Positions 26,297-35,497 are shown, counted from the first letter of the stretch. The stretch is DNA of 36,817 nt from Poindextera sp035604135 (GCA_035604135.1 DATNJB010000051.1:1-36817), one strand, 5' to 3'. The notes: generated by a model not told the origin, from the letters alone. Numbers and translations: made by a program.

Positions 26297-27539
26297 GCCC
26301 CCCGCCCTTCTGGCCGCGCTGGCCCTTGCCACCGCTCTGGCCGCTGGCGGCGCGCGAGCGCAGTCGGACAACGACCTGCACGGGCGGCTGGAGTTGTCCG
26401 ACTCCGGCCTGTTCTCGAACGGCGACAGCATCGAGGCCGCACTCGGGGCAAAGGACAGCGACGAGGCGCTGGCCAACCTGCGCCTGACCTGGGAGCCGGT
26501 CTGGGGGCCGTGGAGCCTGCAGATCCACGGGGTGGCGACGATCGAGGACGGGCCAGCGGTCGCGATCTCCCGCGCCGAGGCGACGCTCTTGCCCGCGCCT
26601 CCGGCGACCTGGCTCAACCTGACCGACACGTTTGCGGGCCGCGGCGACGTCCTGGGCCAGGCGAGCATCGACCGGCTGGCCGTCACCTACACCACTCCCG
26701 ATCTTGTGGTCCGCGTCGGGCGCCAGGCGATCAGCTGGGGCAGCGGGCTGGTGTTCCGGCCGATGGACCTGTTCGACCCGTTCTCGCCCAGCGCCACCGA
26801 CACCGAATGGAAGCCCGGCGTCGACATGCTCTACGTCCAGCGCCTGTTCGCCGACGGCTCCGACGTGCAATTCATCGTCGCGCCGCGCCCGGCACAACCA
26901 GGCGGCCCCCTCACGGGCGACGCGAGTTCGGCCGCCCTGCATGTCCACACCACGATCGCCGGTCATGAGACCACCTTCCTCATCGCGCGCGACCACGGCG
27001 ACTGGGTGGGCGGCCTTGGCGTCAACGGCGCGCTGGGCGGGGCGACCTGGAACGTCGAGGTCGTGCCCACCGTCCTGCGCGTCGGCGGAACGCGCGTCTC
27101 GGGCATCGCCAACATCAGCGATGGCGTCACGCTGTTCGGCCACAACGCCACCGTCTTCGCCGAGTATTTCCACAACGGTTTCGGTGATGCGAACCGCCTG
27201 CTGACGCTCGAGACCCTGCCGCCGGACCTCGAGGACCGCCTGGTCCGCGGCCAGCTGTTCGACACGCGCCGCGACTATCTCGCCGGCGGCCTGACGCTGG
27301 AGGTCAACCCGCTGCTGACAGTCAGTCCGACACTCATCGCCGACCTCAACGACGGCAGCCTGTTCGCCCTCGTCGCCGGAACCTATTCGCTGAGCGACAA
27401 CCTGACCCTGATCGCCGGCGCCCAGGCGCCGATCGGCCCAGCCCGCACCGAGTTCGGCGGCCTGCCCCTGTCGCCCGGCAGCTCCATCCTCTTCGCCCCG
27501 CCCGGCCAGCTCTACGTGCAGCTAAAGCGCTACTTCTGA
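26265..27539 (+). CDS. Outer-membrane beta-barrel protein of the LolA-like/ABC module
   Basis: This 424-residue protein begins with a signal peptide (hydrophobic run about 13-27, cleavage near GARAQ at about 33) and continues as alternating-residue beta-strands ending in QLYVQLKRYF, a terminal phenylalanine typical of BAM substrates. The segment RVGRQAISWGSGLVF followed by PMDLFDPFSP resembles a pattern found in outer-membrane barrels of the alginate-export/DUF1302-like kind. No lipobox was seen. Its ATG lies inside the ATPase gene, overlapping by 32 bases, so it is the last gene of the five-gene operon. It may receive or release the cargo carried by the LolA-like protein. Its exact family is uncertain. 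Confidence 0.82.
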   Translation: MSASPSWPGRKPPALLAALALATALAAGGARAQSDNDLHGRLELSDSGLFSNGDSIEAALGAKDSDEALANLRLTWEPVWGPWSLQIHGVATIEDGPAVAISRAEATLLPAPPATWLNLTDTFAGRGDVLGQASIDRLAVTYTTPDLVVRVGRQAISWGSGLVFRPMDLFDPFSPSATDTEWKPGVDMLYVQRLFADGSDVQFIVAPRPAQPGGPLTGDASSAALHVHTTIAGHETTFLIARDHGDWVGGLGVNGALGGATWNVEVVPTVLRVGGTRVSGIANISDGVTLFGHNATVFAEYFHNGFGDANRLLTLETLPPDLEDRLVRGQLFDTRRDYLAGGLTLEVNPLLTVSPTLIADLNDGSLFALVAGTYSLSDNLTLIAGAQAPIGPARTEFGGLPLSPGSSILFAPPGQLYVQLKRYF

Positions 27540-27564
27540 GACGGTCCGACGGTCATCAAGGGTG

Positions 27565-27641
27565 CACCGCAGAGAGCGCAGAGCCGGCGCAGAGAACGCG
27601 GAGGCTCTGCGCGCTCGGCTCTGCTCGGCGTACTCCGCGGC
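27565..27641. repeat. 9-bp-periodic inverted-repeat element, CGCAGAGA type
   Basis: The left half has units of about 9 bp related to CGCAGAGAR (27567-27603) and the right half carries them in inverse orientation (27605-27640). The outer arms 27567-27583 and 27624-27640 match at 13 of 17 positions, and inner arms 27592-27603 and 27605-27616 at 9 of 12. It can fold into a long imperfect hairpin. It sits 26 bp after the beta-barrel gene and about 125 bp before the FadJ-like gene. Confidence 0.65.
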
Positions 27642-27765
27642 AAAAGGAGCTCGGGCCCCGCTTTAGCTTCGCCTCTCTACCTTGGCGCCGCGTCGTACGC
27701 CCGCCATTGACGCGCCAGCGCTCGCGGGGCCTATGGCGGGCGCTTGAGAACGCCGAGGGAGCGCC

Positions 27766-29847
<2,082 letters not shown>

Positions 29848-29882
29848 GCCTTCGACGTCCGGGCGGCCGACAGGCCGCCTGA

Positions 29883-29994
29883 ACCACAAAAGGCACGAAG
29901 GACACGAAGGTCACGAAGGGTCTGCCGCTGGCCCAGAACGCCGGGCGAGCGCAAGTGGCTTCGTGCTCTTCGTGTCCTTTGTGCCCTTCGTGGT
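29883..29994. repeat. 9-bp-periodic inverted-repeat element, CACGAAGGA type
   Basis: The left arm (29883-29920) is built of 9-bp units close to CACGAAGGA. The right arm (29957-29994) is its inverse complement, matching at 31 of 38 positions, with a spacer of about 36 bases. The arms end in ACCAC and GTGGT. It lies 35 bp after the FadJ-like gene and just beyond the 3' end of the gene on the other strand. The transcript would form a long hairpin from either strand. Confidence 0.75.
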
Positions 29995-30039
29995 CGAAAG
30001 CCGACTGCCCGCTTGCGCGGGCCTCGCCGAACCCGGCCC

Positions 30040-30369
30040 TCAGCAGGCCTGGCGCATGTCGGCCATGTTCATCGGCGGGGTGTAGGTGCGCATCAGCTCC
30101 ATCTGCTCGCGCTGGCGTTGGGCCGCGGTGATGTTGAGCCGGGTGTAAATGCCGTTCGCGCCGAACTGCTCGGCGGCCTCGGCCCAACGCTCCTGCGCGT
30201 GCTGGGCGAGATTGTCGGTCTCGCCGAGATAGAGCACCGCCAGCGCCTCGCCCTCCTCGCGCACGTACATGTAGTTGCCCGCCATGGGCGAGAGCGGCCG
30301 ACCTTCTTTGAACAGAGCGAACCTGACGTACTCGCCTGACTGGCAGCGGCAGTCGATCTGGTCTTTCAT
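30040..30369 (-). CDS. Small protein with a degenerate GIY-YIG-like pattern
   Basis: This 109-residue cytoplasmic protein is not a named family that I can recall. GNYMYVRE (31-38) and VLYLGETDNL (45-54) are spaced like the GIY and YIG motifs of GIY-YIG nucleases, and the end REQMELMRTYTPPMN (87-101) matches the closing E..L....PP.N pattern, with Glu and Asn in the catalytic places. The usual arginine after YIG is not clear. It may be a divergent nuclease or a binding-only relative. The ATG at 30369 is chosen because GGAGGAGG lies 6 bases upstream; the frame is open to 30390. Two cysteines (Cys7, Cys9) near the N terminus and one at the very end are notable. Confidence 0.75.
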   Translation of the reverse strand: MKDQIDCRCQSGEYVRFALFKEGRPLSPMAGNYMYVREEGEALAVLYLGETDNLAQHAQERWAEAAEQFGANGIYTRLNITAAQRQREQMELMRTYTPPMNMADMRQAC

Positions 30370-30561
30370 CCCAGCCCTCCTCCGAATCAACGCACCAAAC
30401 CATGACGACGCCGGACGGCGGCCCGACGGTGGCCCACTTGGGGCCGAAACAAGGCAAAAGGTTAACTGAGTCGTGAGGGCTGTGGGGGCTCAGCGTGCAC
30501 GGGGCGCCTCCTCTGCCGAGGCTTCGGAGGCATCCTGCTCCGCCGGCTTGCTCAGCGCTGA

Positions 30562-30589
30562 ATCCTGCGAAGCGCGGGCGAAGCAGGAT
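30562..30589 (-). terminator. Hairpin directly after tRNA-Leu
   Basis: ATCCTGC (30562-30568) and GCAGGAT (30583-30589) can pair, with the arm starting at the tRNA CCA end when read on the minus strand. A GC-rich loop separates them and TTC follows. It may end the tRNA transcript or be a processing signal. A second hairpin, GCCTCC/GGAGGC at 30506-30531, lies further downstream. Confidence 0.35.
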
Positions 30590-30677
30590 GGTGCGGGTGG
30601 TCGGACTTGAACCGACACGGGGGTCGCCCCCCAACGGATTTTAAGTCCGTTGCGTCTACCGATTTCGCCACACCCGC
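30589..30677 (-). tRNA. tRNA-Leu (UAA anticodon)
   Basis: Read on the minus strand, a full cloverleaf is visible: acceptor GCGGGTG pairs with CACCCGC, the T-arm loop is TTCAAGT, and the anticodon loop is CTTAAAA between ACGGA and TCCGT, giving anticodon TAA. The long variable arm GGGGG-CGA-CCCCC is the class II feature expected for leucine. The discriminator is A and the CCA end is encoded at 30589-30591. It lies between the GIY-YIG-like gene and cspA. Confidence 0.95.
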
Positions 30678-30969
30678 TGGCCGCCAAGGATCATACCGGC
30701 CGAGCGGCGTGAGACCAAAGGCCGCGGGGCGACATCGGCGCCGGCCAACCGAGGCCAGAAATATCAATCATTCCGCCACGTCTTCTAATCGTCTTGCAAT
30801 TGAGCGAAATAGAGCGCATAGCATCGCGCATCGAATATCGTTTTGGTTCGGTTGCTCTCCATGCTTGCTCTTCGGATCGAGCTCCCGAGTCTTCCATGAT
30901 CCTCTCCGAGAATTTGATCGCATGCGTCGTTTGGCGCGCGCGAACACTTGCACAGCAAGGAATACGAAC
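30678..30969 (+). promoter_or_regulatory. Upstream and long leader region of cspA
   Basis: This 292-bp stretch between tRNA-Leu and cspA has no convincing gene. From about 30760 it is much AT-richer than the window average. A weak promoter-like pair TTGCAA (30794-30799) and CATAGC (30817-30822), 17 bases apart, would give a leader of about 140 nt. Long structured leaders are usual for cold-shock genes and act as temperature-sensitive RNA, so this region may have that role. Confidence 0.4.
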
Positions 30970-31179
30970 ATGACGATTGGTACAGTGAAGTGGTTCAACG
31001 CCGCCAAGGGCTTTGGCTTCATCCAACCCGACGACGGCGGCAATGACGTCTTCGTCCACATCTCGGCGGTCGAACGCTCAAGCCTCGGCACGCTCAACGA
31101 GGGCCAGAAGCTCAGCTTCGAGCTCGAGCGGGACCAGAAGAGCGGCAAGATGTCGGCCGGCCAGCTTCAAGCGGCCTAA
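30970..31179 (+). CDS. cspA: Cold-shock domain protein
   Basis: This is a 69-residue single cold-shock-domain protein that binds single-stranded RNA and DNA. The RNP1-type motif KGFGFIQPDD (residues 13-22) and RNP2 DVFVHISAV (26-34) are intact, and the N terminus GTVKWFNAAKG is diagnostic. The ATG at 30970 gives the standard CspA length; the open frame upstream is not family-like. It has an AT-rich leader and is followed by a 9-bp hairpin and two small genes in the same direction. Such proteins act as RNA chaperones in cold shock or growth, and the exact role cannot be read here. Confidence 0.95.
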   Translation: MTIGTVKWFNAAKGFGFIQPDDGGNDVFVHISAVERSSLGTLNEGQKLSFELERDQKSGKMSAGQLQAA

Positions 31180-31195
31180 GAATCGGCGCAACGGA

Positions 31196-31219
31196 CAGGG
31201 TGGCTTAAACGCCACCCTG
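31196..31219 (+). terminator. Hairpin after cspA
   Basis: CAGGGTGGC (31196-31204) pairs perfectly with GCCACCCTG (31211-31219) around a TTAAAC loop, 16 bp after the cspA stop. There is no U-run, so it could end the cspA message partly or stabilise its 3' end while letting transcription reach the next two genes. Confidence 0.55.
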
Positions 31220-31250
31220 CTCCAGGCTCTGCACAACGGAAGGCTCTCCT

Positions 31251-31415
31251 ATGGCGCCGCGAAAGCCCAACTACTCCTTCGAACGCCACGAGCGGGACCG
31301 CCTCAAGGCGATCAAGGCGGCCGAGAAGGCCGAGGCCAAGCGCGTGCAGCGCGAGCGCGACCGCCCGCCTGCCGACGACGCGCCAGCAACCACGCCCGGT
31401 CCGGACGAACGCTGA
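31251..31415 (+). CDS. Small basic charged protein downstream of cspA
   Basis: This 54-residue protein starts MAPRKPNYSFERHERDRLKA and continues with a Lys/Ala/Glu/Arg-rich helix, then a short Pro/Thr/Ala tail. It has no signal peptide or membrane segment. The ATG at 31251 has GGAAGG (31238-31243) 7 bases upstream, which supports it as a real gene. Similar short basic proteins beside cold-shock genes are familiar from Caulobacterales-type genomes; they are unnamed. A single charged helix of this kind may bind RNA or ribosomes, which is an inference. Confidence 0.7.
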   Translation: MAPRKPNYSFERHERDRLKAIKAAEKAEAKRVQRERDRPPADDAPATTPGPDER

Positions 31416-31425
31416 GGATCCGGCC

Positions 31426-31686
31426 ATGCAGACCGCGACCATATTCAACCACGAGACCGTCGCGCTCGACGGCGAGCGGTTCGCCGACTGCGAATTCCGC
31501 GGCTGCCGCATGGTTTTTCGCGGCGGCGAGCCGCCGCGGTTCGACGCCTGCACGTTGGACGACTGCGACTGGCGTTTCGAAGACGCCGCCGCCAACACGC
31601 TCGCTCACCTGAAGGTGGTCTGGGCCGCCGGCGGCAAGGCCCCGGTGCAGGCGTTGATCAAGACCATCACCGGCGCCGCGCGGTAG
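31426..31686 (+). CDS. Small hypothetical protein with pentapeptide-like pattern
   Basis: This 86-residue protein begins 10 bp after the preceding small gene and ends 18 bp before the convergent corA stop. The stretch FADCEFRGCRMVFRGG, then FDACTLDDCDWRFED, resembles pentapeptide-like A(D/N)LXX turns with regularly spaced cysteine and phenylalanine, but is too short for a full solenoid. The C-terminal part LAHLKVVWAAGGKAPVQALI is helical. GGAT-like ribosome-binding signal lies before the ATG. The function is unknown, and pairing with cspA and the small basic gene suggests shared expression. Confidence 0.75.
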   Translation: MQTATIFNHETVALDGERFADCEFRGCRMVFRGGEPPRFDACTLDDCDWRFEDAAANTLAHLKVVWAAGGKAPVQALIKTITGAAR

Positions 31687-31704
31687 GCGCGGGCGCGCCG
31701 AAGC

Positions 31705-32652
31705 TCACCACCAGCCGCGCCACTTGAACCAGAGCAAGGGCAGGACGGTCGAGAGCACAATCACCGTGATCCCGAACTGGTAGCCGTAGCGCCAGCCGTA
31801 CTCCGGCATGTTGTGGAAGTTCATTCCGTACCAGCCGGCGACCAGCGTCGGGAAGATGCCGACCACCGAGAACACGGTCAGCACCTTGAAAATGTCGTTC
31901 TGCTCGATGCCGATGAAGCCAACGATGGCGTCGAGCAGGAACTGCACCTTGCCCGAGAGGTGCTCCTCGAACTGGTTCAGCGACTCGACATCCAGGCCCA
32001 CGCCGCTCAGCCGGTCGGCGAACGTCGGCGCGATCCAGCTCCTGCCCGCCTCGGGCGCGAACGCCGCGACTCGGTCGATGCCGAGCAGGCTCTCGCGGAT
32101 GAGGGTGACCCGCTCGCCGATGCGGCCAAGCCGCCCCAGCATGGCGCGCAGACGCTCGTTCGAGCGCGCCACCGTCTTCGTCTGCTGGGGCGAGGCGCGA
32201 AACACCCCGTGGGAGATCTCGTCCAGCTGCTGGCGGGCCCGCTCGAGCAGATCGGCCTGCCGGTCCACGATGGCCTCGAGGAGCACGGTGAAGGCCTCGA
32301 CGCTGTCGTTCGCGCGACCGTCCTGGCGCGCCCACGCGGCCGCCGCCTGGAAGGCCTTCAGCTCGGCGAAGCGGATGGTGATCAGGAGCTTCGGCGTCAG
32401 GATCATGCCGATATGGCTGAGCGCTGGATGATCTGTATCGGCCTCGGCCACGACCGGGCAGGCGACGCGCAAAACCTCGCCGTCGGCGACGAGCTGGCTG
32501 GACCGCTCGATCTCGGAAAGATCCTCCAGCGTCGGGAGCCGCGCGCCGTGGTGATCCTCGATCAGCCGCCGCTCGGCCTCGGACGGACTGACGAGGTCGA
32601 TCCATATCGTCGCGGCCGTTGGTGCGTCGGCCGCGGGCGTCAGCGCCAGCAT
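31705..32652 (-). CDS. corA: Magnesium/divalent cation transporter CorA
   Basis: This is a 315-residue CorA-family channel of the inner membrane that lets in Mg2+ (or Co2+/Ni2+). The large N-terminal cytoplasmic domain forms a funnel with a long stalk helix, and two C-terminal transmembrane helices (about 260-312) end the chain. The selectivity motif YGMNFHNMPE is present between them, and the chain ends KWRGWW with basic residues at the membrane edge. Length matches the family. The start ATG shares one base with the stop of the cinA-like gene (TGATG), so the two are translationally coupled. Confidence 0.95.
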   Translation of the reverse strand: MLALTPAADAPTAATIWIDLVSPSEAERRLIEDHHGARLPTLEDLSEIERSSQLVADGEVLRVACPVVAEADTDHPALSHIGMILTPKLLITIRFAELKAFQAAAAWARQDGRANDSVEAFTVLLEAIVDRQADLLERARQQLDEISHGVFRASPQQTKTVARSNERLRAMLGRLGRIGERVTLIRESLLGIDRVAAFAPEAGRSWIAPTFADRLSGVGLDVESLNQFEEHLSGKVQFLLDAIVGFIGIEQNDIFKVLTVFSVVGIFPTLVAGWYGMNFHNMPEYGWRYGYQFGITVIVLSTVLPLLWFKWRGWW

Positions 32653-33422
32653 CAGCGCGGCGCTTCGACTGGGTCGGGCGTGATGTTGGCGACATCGGCG
32701 GCTTTCAGCGCCGCGATCAGCTCGTCGACCGTGGCCGCCACCTCCGCCTCGTCGCGGCCGCGGATGACCAGATTCGCGCCATAGGTCCCCTGGCCGTAGA
32801 AGGGGTAGCTGCCCAGCGACAGCGCCGGGTGCGCCTTGGCGATGGCCTCGAGCGGGGCGGCAAGCACGCCCTCTCCCGTGCCTTCCACCCTGACCGTGCG
32901 CGCGACCACGACCCGGCCGGGCCGCATACGTGGGACCACGTCGTCCATCATGCCGCGCATGATCTGCGGCACGCCGGCTAGCACGAACACGTTGCCGATC
33001 GTAAAGCCGGGCGGACCCTGGACCGGGTTCTTCACCAGGTCGCCGCCGTGCGGAACGCGCGCCATCCGCCGCCGCGCCGGCGTGAGCTCTCCTTGCCAGC
33101 GCGTCTGCATCAAGGCGATGATGTCCGGGTGCTCGTAGAGTGTGGTTCCGAACGCCTTGGCCACGGAGTCGGCGGTGATGTCGTCGTGGGTCGGCCCGAT
33201 GCCCCCGGTGGTGATCACATAATCGTAGCGGGCGCGAAGGGCGTTAAGGGCGTCCACGATCTCGTCCTCGATGTCGGCGACGACGCGCGCCTCCGCCAGG
33301 TCGACGCCGTAGGTCCCGAGATAGCGGGCGATGAAGTTCAGGTTGGTGTCCTGGGTGCGGCCGGACAGAATCTCGTCGCCGATGATGAGCACGGCGCAGG
33401 TGACGCGGCCGGTATCGTCCAT
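32652..33422 (-). CDS. CinA-like molybdopterin-binding domain protein
   Basis: This 256-residue protein has the MoCF/MoaB-like domain of the competence/damage-inducible CinA family. Motifs are IIGDEILSGRTQDTN at the N terminus and TTGGIGPTHDDIT (about 75-87). It lacks the C-terminal PncC nicotinamide-nucleotide amidase domain that full CinA (about 400 residues) carries, so it is the short form common in alphaproteobacteria. The biochemical role of the short form is not settled; ADP-ribose or related nucleotide hydrolysis has been linked to the family. ATG at 33422 is preferred over 33458, as the family starts close to GDEILSG. The stop overlaps the corA start by one base. Confidence 0.9.
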   Translation of the reverse strand: MDDTGRVTCAVLIIGDEILSGRTQDTNLNFIARYLGTYGVDLAEARVVADIEDEIVDALNALRARYDYVITTGGIGPTHDDITADSVAKAFGTTLYEHPDIIALMQTRWQGELTPARRRMARVPHGGDLVKNPVQGPPGFTIGNVFVLAGVPQIMRGMMDDVVPRMRPGRVVVARTVRVEGTGEGVLAAPLEAIAKAHPALSLGSYPFYGQGTYGANLVIRGRDEAEVAATVDELIAALKAADVANITPDPVEAPR

Positions 33423-33475
33423 GCTTCGTCTCGCCGCCTCTGGACCCTTCAACCGCAAGACGGCATAGGGCGCCC

Positions 33476-34186
33476 ATGCTGTTGCCGCAACCGATGCAGC
33501 GCGGCGTGCTGGTCAGCCGCTACAAGCGCTTCTTCGCCGACGTGGCGCTGGACGCGGGCGGCGCGGTCACCGCCCATTGCCCGAACCCCGGCGCGATGCT
33601 GGGGCTCGGAACGCCTGGCCTCACCGTCTGGCTCTCGCGCTCGGACGACCCCAAGCGCAAGCTCGCCCACACCCTGGAGCTGGTCGAGGTCGACGGCGGC
33701 CTGGTCGGCATCAACGCCATGGCGCCGAACCGGCTGGTGGGCGAGGCGCTGGCCGAGGGCGCCATCCCCGAGCTTTCCGGCTACGAGACCGTCCGCCGCG
33801 AAGTGCGCTACGGCGAGAACAGCCGCGTCGACTTCCGCCTGGAGTCGCCCGACCGGCCGCATTGCTACGTCGAGGTGAAGAACAGCCACCTGATGCGCGG
33901 CGGCCGCCTGGCCGAGTTCCCCGACTGCGTCACCGCCCGGGGCTTGAAGCACCTGGGCGACCTGACGCGCGAGGTCAGGGAAGGCAACCGCGCGGTGATG
34001 CTGTTCGTGATCCAGCGCACCGACTGCGACGCGTTCGCCGCCGCCGCCGACCTCGACCCGGCTTATGCGGCGGGATTGGAGCAGGCCGCCCGGGAGGGCG
34101 TTGAAGTTTTGTGCTATGGTTGCGACATAACCTGCGACAGCGTTCGCATCGGCGCGCCCATGCCGTGGCGCGCGGGCGACGCCTGA
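33476..34186 (+). CDS. sfsA: DNA/RNA nuclease SfsA
   Basis: This is a 236-residue SfsA family protein, cytoplasmic, with an N-terminal OB-like part and a PD-(D/E)xK-type nuclease-like C-terminal part. Family motifs include RYKRFFADV, HCPNPGAMLGL near the N terminus, and RVDFRLE followed by YVEVKNSHLMRGGRLAEFPD, where the Asp, Glu and Lys look like a metal-dependent nuclease site. It was first named sugar fermentation stimulation protein; nuclease activity is now assigned to the family. The ATG at 33476 is divergent from the cinA-like gene by 53 bp, and map follows 17 bp after the stop, so sfsA and map are probably co-transcribed. Confidence 0.93.
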   Translation: MLLPQPMQRGVLVSRYKRFFADVALDAGGAVTAHCPNPGAMLGLGTPGLTVWLSRSDDPKRKLAHTLELVEVDGGLVGINAMAPNRLVGEALAEGAIPELSGYETVRREVRYGENSRVDFRLESPDRPHCYVEVKNSHLMRGGRLAEFPDCVTARGLKHLGDLTREVREGNRAVMLFVIQRTDCDAFAAAADLDPAYAAGLEQAAREGVEVLCYGCDITCDSVRIGAPMPWRAGDA

Positions 34187-34203
34187 AGGACCTGAGAGAG
34201 CCA

Positions 34204-35031
34204 ATGACCGAGACGGACGTGATCGATCCGATGCTGGCCTACCGTCGCTCATCGACGATCAAGGTGCATGGGCCGGGCGCGTTCGAGGGTATGCGCAAGG
34301 CCGGGCGCCTGGCGGGCGAGTGCCTCGACATGCTGACCGAGCATGTTCGCCCGGGCGCGGTGACCGACGACCTCGACGCCAAGGCGCGCGAGTTCATCCT
34401 CGACAACGGCGCGCTGCCCGCCTGCCTCTACTACCGCGGCTACGCCAAGACGCTCTGCATCTCGCCCAACCACGTCGTCTGCCACGGCATCCCCGGCCCG
34501 CGCACGCTGAAGGACGGCGAGATCGCCAACATCGACGTCACGGTCATCGTCGACGGCTGGCACGGCGACACCAGCCGCATGTACCTCCTGGGCGACGTCG
34601 CGCCGCGCGCACGGCGGCTGGTGGAGGTGACCTACGAGGGCTTCGAGCGCGGCCTCGCAGCCGTCAGGCCCGGCGCCTGCTTCGGCGACATCGGTCACGC
34701 GATCCAGACCTACGTCGAAAGCCAGCGTTGCTCGGTGGTGCGCGACTTCTGCGGCCACGGCGTTGGCCAGGTGTTCCACGATGCGCCCAACGTGCTGCAC
34801 TTCGGCCGCAAGGGCGAAGGCGCCCGGCTCGAGCCCGGCATGATCTTCACGATCGAGCCGATGGTGAACCTGGGCAAGCACCAGGTGAAGCTCTTGGCCG
34901 ACGGCTGGACCGCGGTCACCCGCGACAAGTCGCTCTCGGCTCAGTGCGAGCACTCCATCGGCGTCACCGAGACCGGCGCCGAGGTCTTCACCGCCTCGCC
35001 CAAGGGCTTGTTTCGGCCGGCAACGCGCTAA
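34204..35031 (+). CDS. map: Type I methionine aminopeptidase
   Basis: The enzyme removes the initiator methionine from new proteins. The 275-residue protein has the five metal ligands of the pita-bread fold: two Asp in NIDVTVIVDGWHGDTSRM, His in CGHGVGQVFH, Glu in FTIEPM, and Glu in QCEHSIGV. The N-terminal region before GMRKAGRLAGE is about 30 residues, with no zinc-ribbon. The ATG at 34204 follows a GAGAGAG-like ribosome-binding sequence. It lies 17 bp downstream of sfsA and is followed by a hairpin (35045-35065). This type is essential in most bacteria unless another copy exists. Confidence 0.95.
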   Translation: MTETDVIDPMLAYRRSSTIKVHGPGAFEGMRKAGRLAGECLDMLTEHVRPGAVTDDLDAKAREFILDNGALPACLYYRGYAKTLCISPNHVVCHGIPGPRTLKDGEIANIDVTVIVDGWHGDTSRMYLLGDVAPRARRLVEVTYEGFERGLAAVRPGACFGDIGHAIQTYVESQRCSVVRDFCGHGVGQVFHDAPNVLHFGRKGEGARLEPGMIFTIEPMVNLGKHQVKLLADGWTAVTRDKSLSAQCEHSIGVTETGAEVFTASPKGLFRPATR

Positions 35032-35044
35032 TTCTCAATCGTCA

Positions 35045-35065
35045 TGGCCCGACGTGTTCGGGCCA
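35045..35065 (+). terminator. Hairpin after map
   Basis: TGGCCCGA (35045-35052) pairs perfectly with TCGGGCCA (35058-35065) around a 5-base loop, 13 bp after the map stop. No U-run follows. Its position fits the end of an sfsA-map transcript. Confidence 0.5.
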
Positions 35066-35066
35066 C

Positions 35067-35497
35067 CATGATCGCCTCCGAATTCGTCAGCTCGCGGCTA
35101 TCACGGCTGCGCCAGGCACTCGACGCCGCCGTCGGCGAAGAGGACCTGGCCGGTCATCTGCGATTTGGCCGGATCCACGCACCACGCCAGGATGGTGGCG
35201 GCAGGTGCGCCAGATGGCGGTCGAGATGCACTACGCGGCGGCGAAGGACGCTGACGTTCGCCGCCTGCTTGGCCACGCGCTCGACCGCCAGATCGGCGAA
35301 ATCCGCGACGGCGTAGCCGCCGCGCAGGCGGGCGGCGACCTTCCGGCCGGCGCCGACCCGGCGTTCACGGCCGCGGCGGTCATGGTCTTCATTATGGGCC
35401 TGATGCACCTCGAGACGCTACTCCCCAGCTGATCGGCGATCCGCGCTGGCAGGCCTTCGTCGAAGACCGCACAGCCGCGCTTCTCGCGGTGCGTTGA
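35067..35497 (+). pseudogene. Frameshifted TetR-family regulator remnant
   Basis: Three frames together read as a C-terminal ligand-binding half of a TetR/AcrR-type regulator. The first frame gives ASEFVSSRLSRLRQAL and DLAGHLRFGR (to about 35190). The second gives RQVRQMAVEMHYAAAKDADV and VMVFIMGLMHLETLLP (to the TGA at 35430-35432). The third gives LIGDPRWQAFVEDRTAALL ending at TGA 35495-35497. The frame changes twice, near 35190-35200 and near 35425, and no N-terminal helix-turn-helix is found after map. It therefore looks like a decayed gene. Sequencing errors could make the shifts but would not restore the missing DNA-binding half. Confidence 0.65.

Noticed and set aside
30691..31148. Minus-strand frames over the cspA leader and cspA
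   Set aside because: They are antisense to cspA and lack ribosome-binding sites or motifs.
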